This document shows, one piece after another, positions 42,502-50,945 of a stretch of 64,000 bases of DNA; position 1 is the first letter of the stretch, and every line of letters starts with the position of its first letter. The position numbers and the translations under genes were made by a program. Location: assembly GCA_964611125.1 (NCBI GenBank), contig CAZSZO010000002.1, positions 1 through 64,000 on the forward strand, given 5' to 3'. A model generated the notes under the pieces. That model saw only the letters and a program-made list of their open reading frames with translations. It was not told where the DNA came from and did no database searches. Source of the DNA: JAEUIX01 sp964611125 (GTDB lineage Bacteria > Planctomycetota > Phycisphaerae > Phycisphaerales > UBA1924).

Positions 42502-42972
42502 TCAGTCCACCAGTTGCGAGCGGATCTCGCTCGCCGATCCCCGGGACAGCTTCCGGAGCAGTTCCGGCAGCATCCGGTGCAGCGCCCCACGGGCCATGAC
42601 GGCGGTGGCCCCGGCCTGCTGCGCGGCGTTCAGGCCCGCGACATCCACGTGCGGGCCGAACGCGATTACGGGGAGGTTGATGTAAGCGTTTCCAGCGTCC
42701 TGGCGGACCCGCGCGAGCAGTTCAAGGGCGATCGGGCCCGCCTCGAGATCGAGCAGCAACCCCCCGACGCGGGAGTCGGCCAGGCGGGCTTCCAGCATGT
42801 CGAGCGAGCGGACGGGGCGGCAGTTCACCCCTGCCGCGGCGCCGGTCTCTTTGATCTTGGTGGCCCAGAGCAAATCGGCAGCGCAGTAGAGTATGATGAC
42901 CCCCCCCTGGGGCTGTTCTCCGGGGGGTTTTCGGCTCGGATTGTGGGGCGAGTCAGTGGGGTTCATGAGCAT
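42502..42972 (-). CDS. Response-regulator receiver-like protein (degenerate)
   Basis: This 156-residue protein is read as a receiver fold: GGVIILYCAADLLWATKI (first strand and helix), GGLLLDLEAGP with a possible phospho-acceptor D75, NLPVIAFGPH as the fourth strand, and AGATAVMARGAL where a Lys usually follows. The usual acidic pair after strand 1 and the conserved lysine are missing or altered, so it may not be phosphorylated. GGAAGG lies 5 nt before ATG 42972. It is divergent from glutamate dehydrogenase; its partners are unknown. Confidence 0.72.
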   Translation of the reverse strand: MLMNPTDSPHNPSRKPPGEQPQGGVIILYCAADLLWATKIKETGAAAGVNCRPVRSLDMLEARLADSRVGGLLLDLEAGPIALELLARVRQDAGNAYINLPVIAFGPHVDVAGLNAAQQAGATAVMARGALHRMLPELLRKLSRGSASEIRSQLVD

Positions 42973-43273
42973 GCGCTGCCTTCCGCTGCCGGACCAACAT
43001 GCCGCCGGGCGCACTCCGCGTCGTGAGCACTCCGGGGCCGGCGATGACTGTACCCGTTCACCTTGGCCATAGTCGGTCCGCCGCATGATTCGGAGTTTCG
43101 TCGCGGCGCCGCCAACGGGCGGCGACAGGGCGGCCCGGGCGGCAGGTGTCGGTGTCGAATCCAAGAACCGGTCTGGCGCGAGGGGGGCGGCGCCGGGCGA
43201 TCATGAAAGCGTCTTCATCGGGCCCTTCAAGCGTTTGAACCATCTGCATCGAGCATCGAGCGAGCCATTCAAC
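42973..43273. other. 301-bp divergent intergenic region
   Basis: Between the receiver-like gene and glutamate dehydrogenase I see no coding frame with good support and no clear promoter box. It should contain both divergent promoters. Confidence 0.5.
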
Positions 43274-44653
43274 ATGACGACCAGCACCAAGAGCAGCAAG
43301 ACCAAGCCCGCCGCCAGCAACGGCGAGTACCGCACCAGCCCGATCATCAACGAGCTCGGGCTCCCGGAGGATCCGGACAACCTCTACACGCAGACCGTGG
43401 GTGTGATGCTGCACGCGGCCGAGCTGCTGGGCCTGCCGCACGAGGTGCAGGTGATCCTGGCGCAGCCCAAGAACGAGATCATGGTGCACTTCCCGGTGCG
43501 GATGGACAACGGCGACTACCGGCTGTTCAAGGGCTACCGGGTGCAGCACAACAACGCCTGCGGCCCGTACAAGGGCGGCATCCGGTACCACCCCGACGTG
43601 CACCTGGACGATGTGAAGACCCTGGCGCTGCTGATGACCATGAAGACGGCCCTGACGCGCCTGCCCTATGGCGGCGGTAAGGGCGGCGTGAAGTGCGACC
43701 CGCGCAAGCTGTCGCGGGGCGAGCTGGAGCGGATCACCCGCCGCTTCTGCACGGCCATCAGCCCGGCCATCGGCCCTGATTACGACATCCCCGCACCCGA
43801 CGTGAACACCAACGCCCAGATCATGGCGTGGTTCGCCGACACCTACGAGGCGCAGAGCGACCACCGCAACAGCTGGGACGCGATGCGCGTGGTGACCGGC
43901 AAGCCCATCGAGATCGGCGGCTCGCTGGGGCGCGAGAAAGCCACCGGGCAGGGCGTGGTGGACGTGTGCGCTGAGCTGCTGCCGGAGCTGGGCGTGCAGA
44001 TCAAGGGGATGAAGTTCAGCGTGCTGGGCTATGGCAACGTGGGATCGTGGACGGCCCGGATCTTCCACGACATGGGCGCCCGCCTCGTGGCGGTGATGGA
44101 CCACACCGGCGGCATCCGCAACGACCAGGGGATCGACGCCCACGCCTTGGCCCATCACGTGGCCAAGGTCGGCGGCGTGGCCGGCTACGGCGCGGGCGCG
44201 GGCAAGAAGAGCGGCGCCGGGGCGACCAAGATCAGCACCGAGGAGTTCTACCAGACCCCCGTCGACGTGCTGGTGCCCGCGGCCCTCGAGCAGATGATCA
44301 AGGACAAGGAAGCCAAGATGATCAACGCCAAGGTGATCGCCGAGGGCGCCAACGCCCCGACGACCCCCGCCGGCGACCGCGTGCTGAACCAGCGCGGGAT
44401 CGAAGTCTTCCCGGCGATCCTGGCCAACGCCGGCGGCGTCACCGTGTCGTACTTCGAGTGGGTGCAGAACAAGAGCTGCACGACCTGGGACGAAGAGAAG
44501 GTCGACCGCGAGCTCAACAAGCACATGGTGATGGCGGCCCGCCGCACCGTGCAGGCCCGCCAGAAGTTCAACTGCGACATGCGGACGGCCGCGTACGTCG
44601 CGGCCCTCGAACACGTCGGCAAGGTCTACACCGTCCGCGGGATCTTCCCGTGA
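43274..44653 (+). CDS. Glutamate dehydrogenase (Glu/Leu/Phe/Val dehydrogenase family)
   Basis: This enzyme interconverts glutamate and 2-oxoglutarate plus ammonia using NAD(P). The 459-residue protein has the substrate-binding GYRVQHNNACGPYKGGIRYHP, the catalytic lysine K136 in PYGGGKGGVKCDP, and DIPAPDVNTNAQIMAW. It then has GGSLGREKATGQGV, the Rossmann motif FSVLGYGNVGSW, and the SYFEWVQN end block. A 20-residue Ser/Lys-rich N-terminal extension precedes the usual start. ATG 43274 is chosen because upstream sequence in frame is unlike the family. It is a single gene, convergent with the glycosidase gene. Cofactor preference cannot be read with certainty. Confidence 0.95.
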   Translation: MTTSTKSSKTKPAASNGEYRTSPIINELGLPEDPDNLYTQTVGVMLHAAELLGLPHEVQVILAQPKNEIMVHFPVRMDNGDYRLFKGYRVQHNNACGPYKGGIRYHPDVHLDDVKTLALLMTMKTALTRLPYGGGKGGVKCDPRKLSRGELERITRRFCTAISPAIGPDYDIPAPDVNTNAQIMAWFADTYEAQSDHRNSWDAMRVVTGKPIEIGGSLGREKATGQGVVDVCAELLPELGVQIKGMKFSVLGYGNVGSWTARIFHDMGARLVAVMDHTGGIRNDQGIDAHALAHHVAKVGGVAGYGAGAGKKSGAGATKISTEEFYQTPVDVLVPAALEQMIKDKEAKMINAKVIAEGANAPTTPAGDRVLNQRGIEVFPAILANAGGVTVSYFEWVQNKSCTTWDEEKVDRELNKHMVMAARRTVQARQKFNCDMRTAAYVAALEHVGKVYTVRGIFP

Positions 44654-44686
44654 GTTGAGGCCTGCCGAGCCGCGGGCCGCGGGCGA

Positions 44687-46360
44687 TTACGGCTGCGCGG
44701 GCCGGGCCGGCGGCGCGGTGAAGGTGCTCGTGGGGCCTACGGCGCTGATCGAAACCGGGAAAATCGCCACGGCGTCCACGGGCCTGCCCGGGGCGATGGC
44801 GAGTTGGACCTCCTGAGCAGGCGCCGCGCCTGCGGGGGTCGCCGCGCGCAGGGTGAACGTCCAGTCGCCCGCGCCTGGCCCCCCGCCACTGGGACCGACC
44901 CCACTGGGCCCGCCGCCACTGGGCCCTCCGGTGGCTGGCCCGCGACGCGTCCAGACGCCCCACCAGCGCGTGTCGGTCCCCGCTTGGACGGTGATCGTCG
45001 GGTTCTCTGTCAACCCGCTCACGCGCGGCGCCGCTGGCGGTGTCGCCCGGGCGCCGGGCCCGCTGGCGTCGATGCCGATGGGCGCGCGCAGCCATGGCGA
45101 TGGCGGCACGAGCGCGGGCTTGGCGAAGACCCCCCGTTTGAGCGCATCGGCCAGCCCGCGCCGGTTGTCCCTGATGGCGATCATGCTGAACAGGACCGTG
45201 CCGCCAGCCCCGCCAGCCCGGCGGGTGGCTTCGATCTGGCCAACCACGTCGGGGGGCTCCCACGACGCGGCGGGCTTGCCGTCTTTGGCGATCGCCCCGG
45301 CGGCCAGCACCCGACTGGCGTTGAGGCCTGGCCAGAGGTGGCGGCTCTGGTCGTTCTGGTCAACCCACCAGTCCAGCAGGCGGGCGAATGGCTGCTGCGG
45401 GGCGTCGAGCTTCCAGTAGAGCTGCGGCGAGGCGTAGTCGAGCCAGCCCTCCCTCAGCCAGCGGCGCGCGTCAGCGAACAGGCCGTCGTACGCGTCGAAG
45501 CCGCGCACGGGCGGGGGGGAGCCGGGTCGCCAGATGCCGAAGGGGCTGATGCCGACCTTCACCCCCGGGCGCACCTGCTTGACCCTGAGGTAGAGCTCAC
45601 TCACAAACGTGTCGATGTTGCGGCGGCGCCAATCGGGGCGCGAGACGCCCCCGCCCGTCGCGGCGAATGACGCGTCGTCGGGGAAGGGCTGCTTTTCCTT
45701 GGGATAGGGATAGAAGTAGTCGTCAAAGTGCAGGCCATCAACCGGGTAGCGGTTGACAATGTCGAGGGCCACGCGCAGGGTGTGCTCGCGGGCCCCGGGC
45801 TCCCCCGGATCGAGCCAGAGGTACGAGTCGTAGCTCTTGACCCACTCGGGATGAGTGCGGGAGACGTGGCTCGGGGCGTCGGGCTGCTTGGACTCGAAGT
45901 GGCGGGCCCGGAAGGGGTTGATCCAGGCGTGGAGTTCGAGGCCGCGCGCGTGCGCCGCGGCGATCCACTCGCTCAGCGGGTCGTAGTCAGGCCCCGCGCC
46001 CTGCGGCGGCTGCCCGCTGCGGCCGGTGAGGAACTCCGACCACGGCTCGAGCTGCGACGGGTACATCGCGTCGCACGCGGGGCGGACCTGCAGGAGCACG
46101 GCGTTGAGGTTCGCGGCGGCCGCGGCGTCGAGCAGGGTGGTCATCTCCTCGCGCAGGGCCTTGACTGGCAGGCCGGGCTTGGAGGGCCAGTCAATGTTGG
46201 CGACGGTGGCGACCCAGACGCCGCGGAACTCGCGGTCGAGCACCGGGGGTGCGTCCTTGGGGTCGGTTGAGAGGGGCCAGTCAGCGGCCGCGGCGGGGCG
46301 GCCAAGGGCCATCAGGCCGAGGCACGCCGCGAGGGCGGCGGGAATGAAGCGATTGGTCAC
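44687..46360 (-). CDS. GHL10 (DUF187)-family glycoside hydrolase-like protein
   Basis: This 557-residue exported protein is of the glycosyl-hydrolase-like 10 family, whose E. coli member DigH cleaves glycan strands of denuded peptidoglycan at division sites. A signal peptide (AALAACLGLMALGRPAAA) precedes the TIM-barrel start EFRGVWVATVANIDWPSKPG. Then follow AVLLQVRPACDAMYPS, HAWINPFRARH, VDGLHFDDYFYP (acidic residues at the expected catalytic place), KVGISPFGIWRPG and WLDYASPQLYW. The last ~150 residues form a Ser/Gly-rich, beta-rich region. It overlaps the DUF4286-like gene by 4 bp. Confidence 0.92.
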   Translation of the reverse strand: MTNRFIPAALAACLGLMALGRPAAAADWPLSTDPKDAPPVLDREFRGVWVATVANIDWPSKPGLPVKALREEMTTLLDAAAAANLNAVLLQVRPACDAMYPSQLEPWSEFLTGRSGQPPQGAGPDYDPLSEWIAAAHARGLELHAWINPFRARHFESKQPDAPSHVSRTHPEWVKSYDSYLWLDPGEPGAREHTLRVALDIVNRYPVDGLHFDDYFYPYPKEKQPFPDDASFAATGGGVSRPDWRRRNIDTFVSELYLRVKQVRPGVKVGISPFGIWRPGSPPPVRGFDAYDGLFADARRWLREGWLDYASPQLYWKLDAPQQPFARLLDWWVDQNDQSRHLWPGLNASRVLAAGAIAKDGKPAASWEPPDVVGQIEATRRAGGAGGTVLFSMIAIRDNRRGLADALKRGVFAKPALVPPSPWLRAPIGIDASGPGARATPPAAPRVSGLTENPTITVQAGTDTRWWGVWTRRGPATGGPSGGGPSGVGPSGGGPGAGDWTFTLRAATPAGAAPAQEVQLAIAPGRPVDAVAIFPVSISAVGPTSTFTAPPARPAQP

Positions 46361-46671
46361 AGGATCTCTCCCACAGTGCGTTCGTAGGTGATGCCGCGTT
46401 CGGGCGGGAACCTCTGGAGCCCCTCGGCTCTGAGCGCGGGCGCGAACTCCTTAAGGTACCGGTCGAGGCGTTCGCGGGTCGGGAAGAGATATCGGACCTC
46501 GATGGTGCTCGGGGCGGCGGCGGCGGGCGGATCGAGCAGCAGGACGGTCGCGGAAAGAGCCCCGCCGGCGATCACGCGGTCGAGATGACCGTCACGCAGC
46601 CAGCGCGCGTACTCGCGGGCGGTCTGGGGATCTGGGCAATGGGCGCGAACGGTGTAGGCGATGGCGGACAT
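46357..46671 (-). CDS. DUF4286-like small protein
   Basis: This is a 104-residue protein with a ferredoxin-like, dimeric alpha-beta profile: AYTVRAHCPDPQTAREYARWLRDGHLDRVIAGG, then IEVRYLFPTRERLDRYLKEFAPALRAEG, which matches the uncharacterised DUF4286 family. There is no signal peptide. ATG 46671 is chosen because the conserved strand begins immediately after it. The gene overlaps the start of the GHL10 gene by 4 bp (ATGA), so the two are translated together, though a functional link is unknown. Confidence 0.82.
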   Translation of the reverse strand: MSAIAYTVRAHCPDPQTAREYARWLRDGHLDRVIAGGALSATVLLLDPPAAAAPSTIEVRYLFPTRERLDRYLKEFAPALRAEGLQRFPPERGITYERTVGEIL

Positions 46672-46809
46672 CGCAGCAGCGTAGCCGAGCCTGCCGGATG
46701 CCTGGGATTGGACTTTGTCAGGGCGGCGCCAGAGCTTCTGCCGGGGAAGGGTGGTGGCGGGCAATACACTGCCCGAACGATCGTTGTACCCCTTGAGGAC
46801 CGGACCGAA

Positions 46810-47424
46810 GTGGATCATGTGCCCCCCAAGCCCGGTTCTGAGTTCGCCGCGTCTGCCTCAGGCGGCGAGGCGGACCTGTCGCGCCTGCTCGCCGATGCGG
46901 CGCGGGGCGACGAGGAGGCGTGGCGGGCGATCGTGGGTTTGTACGCCAGGCGGGTGTTCGCGCTGGCGAAGTCGCGGGTTCGGCAGGCGGAGCTGGCTGA
47001 GGAGGTCACGCAATCGGTGTTCTGCACAGTCGCCGCCAAGCTGGGTCAGGGTGGGTACACCGAACAGGGGCGGTTCGAGAGCTGGTTGTTCCGCGTGGCG
47101 GTCAATCGGGTTCGCGACGAGATCAGGCGGGTTCGGCGGCACGCGGCGCCGACGGATCCTGAACAGTTTTCCGGCGTCGCGGCCCCGCGTGAGCCGGGGC
47201 GCGAGAACGCCGACCTCGGGCCCCTTCGCGAGGCGATGGAGGCGCTGACGCCGGCCGACCGCGAGATCGTCGAGTTGCGGCACCATGCGGGGATGTCCTT
47301 CAACCAGATCGCCGAGGTGCTCGACGAGCCGCTCGGCACGCTGCTGGCGCGGCACCACCGGGCTCTCAAGAAACTGAAGGACACGATCGGCGGGCGCTCG
47401 GCGGCGCGGGAGGAGCAGGCATGA
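46810..47424 (+). CDS. ECF-type RNA polymerase sigma factor
   Basis: This is a sigma-70-family protein of about 204 residues. Region 2 is LLADAARGDEEAWRAIVGLYARRVFALAKSRV with AELAEEVTQSVFCTVAAKL and FESWLFRVAVNRVRDEIRR. Region 4 is LTPADREIVELRHHAGMSFNQIAEVLDEPLGTLLARHHRALKKLK. No ATG is in frame near the start; GTG 46810 (GAGGA 10 nt upstream) and GTG 46819 are the candidates. It overlaps the next gene by 4 bp, giving a sigma factor-membrane protein pair typical of a sigma factor with its regulator. Confidence 0.9.
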   Translation: MDHVPPKPGSEFAASASGGEADLSRLLADAARGDEEAWRAIVGLYARRVFALAKSRVRQAELAEEVTQSVFCTVAAKLGQGGYTEQGRFESWLFRVAVNRVRDEIRRVRRHAAPTDPEQFSGVAAPREPGRENADLGPLREAMEALTPADREIVELRHHAGMSFNQIAEVLDEPLGTLLARHHRALKKLKDTIGGRSAAREEQA

Positions 47425-48158
47425 CGATGAACCACCAAAACAATGGAACGCCGGGCGAGCTGAGGGCGATCTCAGATGCGCTGGATCGCCTGGGCGCGGC
47501 TGAGCGAGCGGAGATGCCCAGCGGGCTCGAGGCGCGAGTCGCCGAGGCTGTCGCGGCGCGGGCTGCTGGGGGCGCCGGGCGCGGCGTTGAAGCGCCTGAG
47601 TCGTCACAAGGCGAACTCGGGGCTGAGATCGGTGGGTTCAGTGATCGGTTGTCGGCTTTGGGCGATGCGGATCGGCGCGCCGCGCCGGCCGGGCTCGAAG
47701 CGCGGGTTTTTCGCGCCAGTGTGGGCCGCCTGGCGCCGGCGCGGGAAGCGCAGCCGGTCCTGGCCCGCATTGGTGTAGGTGTCAGCGGAGGCTTGGGTGG
47801 CGGAGTGAGTGGGCGCGTGGAAGTGGCTGGCGGCCGCACCGCGAACCGCTCAGTGTCCTGGTTTGGCCCGGCGTTGCGGATCGCGGCGGTGATCGCGATC
47901 GTCGCCGGCGGGGCTGCGGTCTACCGCTCGCTGTCGACAACCCCCGCCTCGACCGGTGGGCGCGAGCTGGCGGGCGCGCCGCCCGCAGGCGACGAGATTG
48001 GCTCGGCGGCTGGCGGCGAGTCGGAGGTCGATGCGGTGCTGGCGGTGCTGGCCTCGATCGATCGGAGCGCGGGTATCGATGATCTGGACGACCTGGTCAG
48101 CGAAGTCGAGGGGCTCGCGGCTGATCCGGTGCACGACAGCATCCCAATGATCCAATGA
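47421..48158 (+). CDS. Single-span membrane protein, putative anti-sigma factor with internal duplication
   Basis: This is a 245-residue protein overlapping the sigma factor gene by 4 bp (ATGA). The cytoplasmic part contains the same ~30-residue unit twice: ISDALDRLGAAERAEMPSGL with EARVAEAVAAR (about residues 16-49), and FSDRLSALGDADRRAAPAGL with EARVFRASVGR (about residues 73-106). One membrane helix follows (about 151-168, ALRIAAVIAIVAGGAAVY), then an acidic exterior with EVDAVLAVLASIDRSAGIDDL. It lacks the HxxxCxxC zinc motif of common anti-sigma factors. Position and topology make it the likely regulator of the sigma factor; this is inference. Confidence 0.78.
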   Translation: MTMNHQNNGTPGELRAISDALDRLGAAERAEMPSGLEARVAEAVAARAAGGAGRGVEAPESSQGELGAEIGGFSDRLSALGDADRRAAPAGLEARVFRASVGRLAPAREAQPVLARIGVGVSGGLGGGVSGRVEVAGGRTANRSVSWFGPALRIAAVIAIVAGGAAVYRSLSTTPASTGGRELAGAPPAGDEIGSAAGGESEVDAVLAVLASIDRSAGIDDLDDLVSEVEGLAADPVHDSIPMIQ

Positions 48159-48196
48159 GAGCCAGTGAATCGCCGCCGCCGCGGGGAGTTTGCAGC

Positions 48197-49279
48197 ATGA
48201 GTGATCGAGCAACAAGTACGTTGAGCCGCCGCCCGCTGGCCGGGGGGGTCGAGCTGCGCGCCCGTCGCGCGTCGACGGGGTTGCTCGCGGCCATGGCGAT
48301 CATGGCGGCCGGGCTGCTCGCCTCCGCCGGGTTCGCGCAGGGGCCGGCCCCCGAGCGGGCGCCGCAGGGCGGGAAGCCGGCGGCCCGTTCCGCAGCCGTT
48401 CAGGAGCGCTTCCGCGCGGAGCTCCGCCGGCGGGTCAGCGACCGGCTGAAGCGCGTAAAGGACGTTGCGCAGAGGCTCGAGAAGCTGCTCGCCCAGATCG
48501 ACGGCGACGCGGATCTGGGGAAGCTGCGCTCGGAGTTTGAGGCCATCCCCGACTTCCGCGCCATGCGCGAGCGGCCGGGCGGGCCCCCCGATGGAGGACC
48601 CGGCGGGCCCGGCCCCGGACCGGGGCCTGGTGGAGGTCCAAGGGAGGAGCGCGGGCCCGCGCCGTTCACGCTGGGCCTCGACACCGAGCCCCTGACGCGC
48701 CCGCTGACCCCGGAGGAGACCGACGAGGCCCTGACGCTGCTGCGTCAGCAGGAGCCCCGGATGGCCGACGAGCTGGAACGGCTGCGCGGCGAGAATCCAA
48801 ACTTTTTCAGGCGGGCGATGGACGGTTTGGGCTCGCGCCTGCTGGCGATCCGCGAGGCGAAGCAGCGGGACGACGAGGAGATGGTTCGCCTGCGCGTCAC
48901 CGAGCTCCGGCACGTGGTGGAGATGATGCGGATGCTCCGCGACCTGAAGCAAGCGAGCGCCAGCCCCGAGCAGCGGCGCGAGCTGGAGAACCAGCTGCGC
49001 GAGCAGGTCGGCAAGCAGTTTGACTCGCGGATCAAGATCCAGCGCCGTCAACTTGATTCGCTGGTCGGCCGCACCGAGAAGATGCGCAAGGACCTCGAAG
49101 ACCTCGAAAAGAAGCGCGAGTCGGTGGTCGATCGCGCCGCGAAAGGTCTGGCGGCCCCCGGCCGCGGCGGACCGGGCGGACCGGGCGGGCCAGGCGGCCC
49201 GGGCGGCGGGCGCCCGGCGAAGAAAGACCTCCCGCCTCCTCCGCCCCCCCAGCAGCCCCTGTCCCCGCCAGGCGATTGA
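48197..49279 (+). CDS. Exported Pro/Gly-rich coiled-coil protein
   Basis: This 360-residue protein has a signal peptide (TGLLAAMAIMAAGLLASAGFAQ). A helical region, a Gly/Pro run near residues 125-145, a second long helical region (DEALTLLRQQEPRMADELERL to EKMRKDLEDLEKKRESVVDRA) predicted to coil, and a Gly/Pro tail follow. ATG 48197 has GGGGAG 10 nt upstream; an ATG at 48155 overlaps the previous stop by 4 bp and would be translationally coupled, so either may be used. It is the third gene of the sigma factor operon and could be the periplasmic sensor or the effector. I do not recognise a family. Confidence 0.75.
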   Translation: MSDRATSTLSRRPLAGGVELRARRASTGLLAAMAIMAAGLLASAGFAQGPAPERAPQGGKPAARSAAVQERFRAELRRRVSDRLKRVKDVAQRLEKLLAQIDGDADLGKLRSEFEAIPDFRAMRERPGGPPDGGPGGPGPGPGPGGGPREERGPAPFTLGLDTEPLTRPLTPEETDEALTLLRQQEPRMADELERLRGENPNFFRRAMDGLGSRLLAIREAKQRDDEEMVRLRVTELRHVVEMMRMLRDLKQASASPEQRRELENQLREQVGKQFDSRIKIQRRQLDSLVGRTEKMRKDLEDLEKKRESVVDRAAKGLAAPGRGGPGGPGGPGGPGGGRPAKKDLPPPPPPQQPLSPPGD

Positions 49280-49290
49280 ATCGCCGGCCA

Positions 49291-49644
49291 TCAGGAGACG
49301 ATCGAGCCCGGGGCGATGTCGGCTTCGGGTCGCAGCAGGATGACCTGCCGGGCGATGGCGGGGTCGGCGCCGTCCTTTGGGACGTTGGACGCGGCCAGCA
49401 GCATGCCCCGGGATTCCTCGCCGCGGATCACGCGCGGGGCGAGGTTGGCGACGATGATGATCAGCCGGCCGACGAGGTCTTCGGCCTTGTAGTAGTCGCG
49501 CACGCCGGCGCAGATCTGGCGGGGACTGCCGCTGCCGTCGTCGACCTGAAGCTTGAAGAGCCGGTCAGCCTTGGGGTGATTCTCAGCCGAGAGCACCTTG
49601 GCGACGCGCAGGTCGATCTTGGCGAAATCCTCGAAGGGCACCAC
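49291..49644 (-). CDS. Stand-alone tRNA-binding domain (MetRS C-terminal/Trbp111 type), start disrupted or variable
   Basis: The 117-residue reading is an OB-fold tRNA-binding domain as found at the C-terminus of methionyl-tRNA synthetase and in Trbp111-type proteins: FEDFAKIDLRVAKVLSAENHPKADRLFKLQVD, then VGRLIIIVANLAPRVIRGEESRGMLLAAS. The GTG at 49644 lies right at the domain edge. The frame is open further upstream through an Ala/Pro linker and a poly-Pro stretch to a stop at 49762, with no ATG. An ATG at 49765 would give a sensible N-terminus but is one base out of frame across a 22-nt homopolymer. The gene is either phase-variable, mis-sequenced, or truly short. Confidence 0.75.
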   Translation of the reverse strand: MVPFEDFAKIDLRVAKVLSAENHPKADRLFKLQVDDGSGSPRQICAGVRDYYKAEDLVGRLIIIVANLAPRVIRGEESRGMLLAASNVPKDGADPAIARQVILLRPEADIAPGSIVS

Positions 49645-49726
49645 GGGCTTCGGCCCGCCGGGCGTCGGAGCCGGCGTCGGCGCGGGCGCCGCACTGGCGG
49701 ACGGGGCAGCGGCCGGGGGGGTGTGT

Positions 49727-49748
49727 GGGGGGGGGGGGGGGGGGGGGG
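49727..49748. repeat. 22-nt homopolymer G tract (poly-C on the coding strand)
   Basis: An uninterrupted run of 22 G, followed by TT and eight more G, lies between the ATG at 49765 and the tRNA-binding domain. Removing one base or adding two would bring that ATG into frame with the domain. Confidence 0.9.
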
Positions 49749-49871
49749 TTGGGGGGGGTGGTCATGTGGATGCGGAGTGTTCGCCTCGCGGCGGGGTCAA
49801 CGAGCGATCAGGCTGGTACGACCGGGAGTGTACCCCCGGCGGCGGTGACGTCCCCGGCCGGTTGTCATCAC

Positions 49872-50945
49872 TCAGCCGCCGGACGGCGCGACCGGCGCGG
49901 CCGCCGCGCCGGCCGCGGCGGGCTCGGGGGCGGGCTTGGCCGCCGGGTCGGCCTCGAAGCGACCGGCCCGCCAGAGCACGGCCCGAGGATCGACCCTGAA
50001 GAGGATGGGCAGATCGTCGGGGTTGGGATCGCGGAGCGGCTCGGCGGCGTCGGAGAGGATCTGGGCCGACCACAACCGATGCGCGCCTCGGAGCAGCACC
50101 GATTCGAGCCTGAGCTGCCCGATGAGTTCATCCGGCGTCAGGCGGGGGCCGGGGATGCCGCCGCAGGTCGGGCACAGAATCGTGCGGTTGGCGGGCGAAT
50201 TGGGGGGCGAGTTGGCGGGCGCACCGGGCTCAAGCCGGGCGATGGTCCTCTTGTTACGGCACTCCGGGCACGCGGGCCATTCCTCGGCCCAGCGGCGGAT
50301 CTTGGCGGCCCCGCCGAGCTCCCCCTGCGGGCTCAGCACGGCGTCGTAGTGCTCGATGACAGGCCAGACGCCCGGACGATCGAGGATCGAGAGGGCCCGC
50401 CGACCCTCGGCCGCCCGCAGAAAGCTCAGGGCCGAGCCGACCTGGAGGGCCGCGTGCTGTGAGACGCGCGGCGGGTCGACCCGCACGCGCAGGGCCGAGT
50501 CGGCGGTCTGAGCGGCGGGGTCGAACTGCGCCGCGATGGCGCGCAGCCAGCGCCGCTCGCTCTGGGTGTTGGCCAATGCCGCCAAGGCCAGGCACGCGGA
50601 CGACGCCGTGCCGCCGGGCCTGGGGGCCTTGCGGTCAAGTTCCACCGCGAGCACCAGGAGATGGCGGGCGAGGTCGCGGGCGCCGGGGGCCTGACGTTCG
50701 GCGGCGAGATCCTCCGCGAGCAGGTAATAGTCAGCCGGGCGGGCCGGGGAGAGGGCGCCGAGGCGGGCTTCGAGGTTGGGCACGGGGATGTCGGCGAGCG
50801 AGATCGGCTGCTCACGAGGGGGGGGCCTGGGCGGCTGCAAGGGCGGGAGGCCCGGGGGCGTCGCGGGGGGTCGGGCCGGCGGCTGGCCGGCCGCGCCGGC
50901 GGTAGCCAGCAAGACCATGGCGATGGCGGCGAGTGGGCGGATCAC
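49872..50945 (-). CDS. Exported protein with CxxC zinc-ribbon-like pairs, last gene of the Exb-VWA operon
   Basis: This 357-residue protein has a signal peptide (PLAAIAMVLLATAGAAGQ) followed by a Pro-rich stretch (about residues 22-46). The helical body ends in a region with two CxxC pairs, CPECRNK (about 225-228) and CPTCGG (about 257-260), like a rubredoxin or zinc-ribbon fold split by a Pro/Asn-rich loop. The tail is Ala/Pro-rich. It overlaps the preceding gene by 4 bp (ATGA). I do not recognise the family. If exported, the cysteines could be disulfides rather than metal ligands. Confidence 0.78.
   Translation of the reverse strand: MIRPLAAIAMVLLATAGAAGQPPARPPATPPGLPPLQPPRPPPREQPISLADIPVPNLEARLGALSPARPADYYLLAEDLAAERQAPGARDLARHLLVLAVELDRKAPRPGGTASSACLALAALANTQSERRWLRAIAAQFDPAAQTADSALRVRVDPPRVSQHAALQVGSALSFLRAAEGRRALSILDRPGVWPVIEHYDAVLSPQGELGGAAKIRRWAEEWPACPECRNKRTIARLEPGAPANSPPNSPANRTILCPTCGGIPGPRLTPDELIGQLRLESVLLRGAHRLWSAQILSDAAEPLRDPNPDDLPILFRVDPRAVLWRAGRFEADPAAKPAPEPAAAGAAAAPVAPSGG

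Noticed and set aside
43058..44614. 518-codon minus-strand frame opposite glutamate dehydrogenase
   Set aside because: His/Val-rich antisense shadow; the plus strand has the complete dehydrogenase signature.
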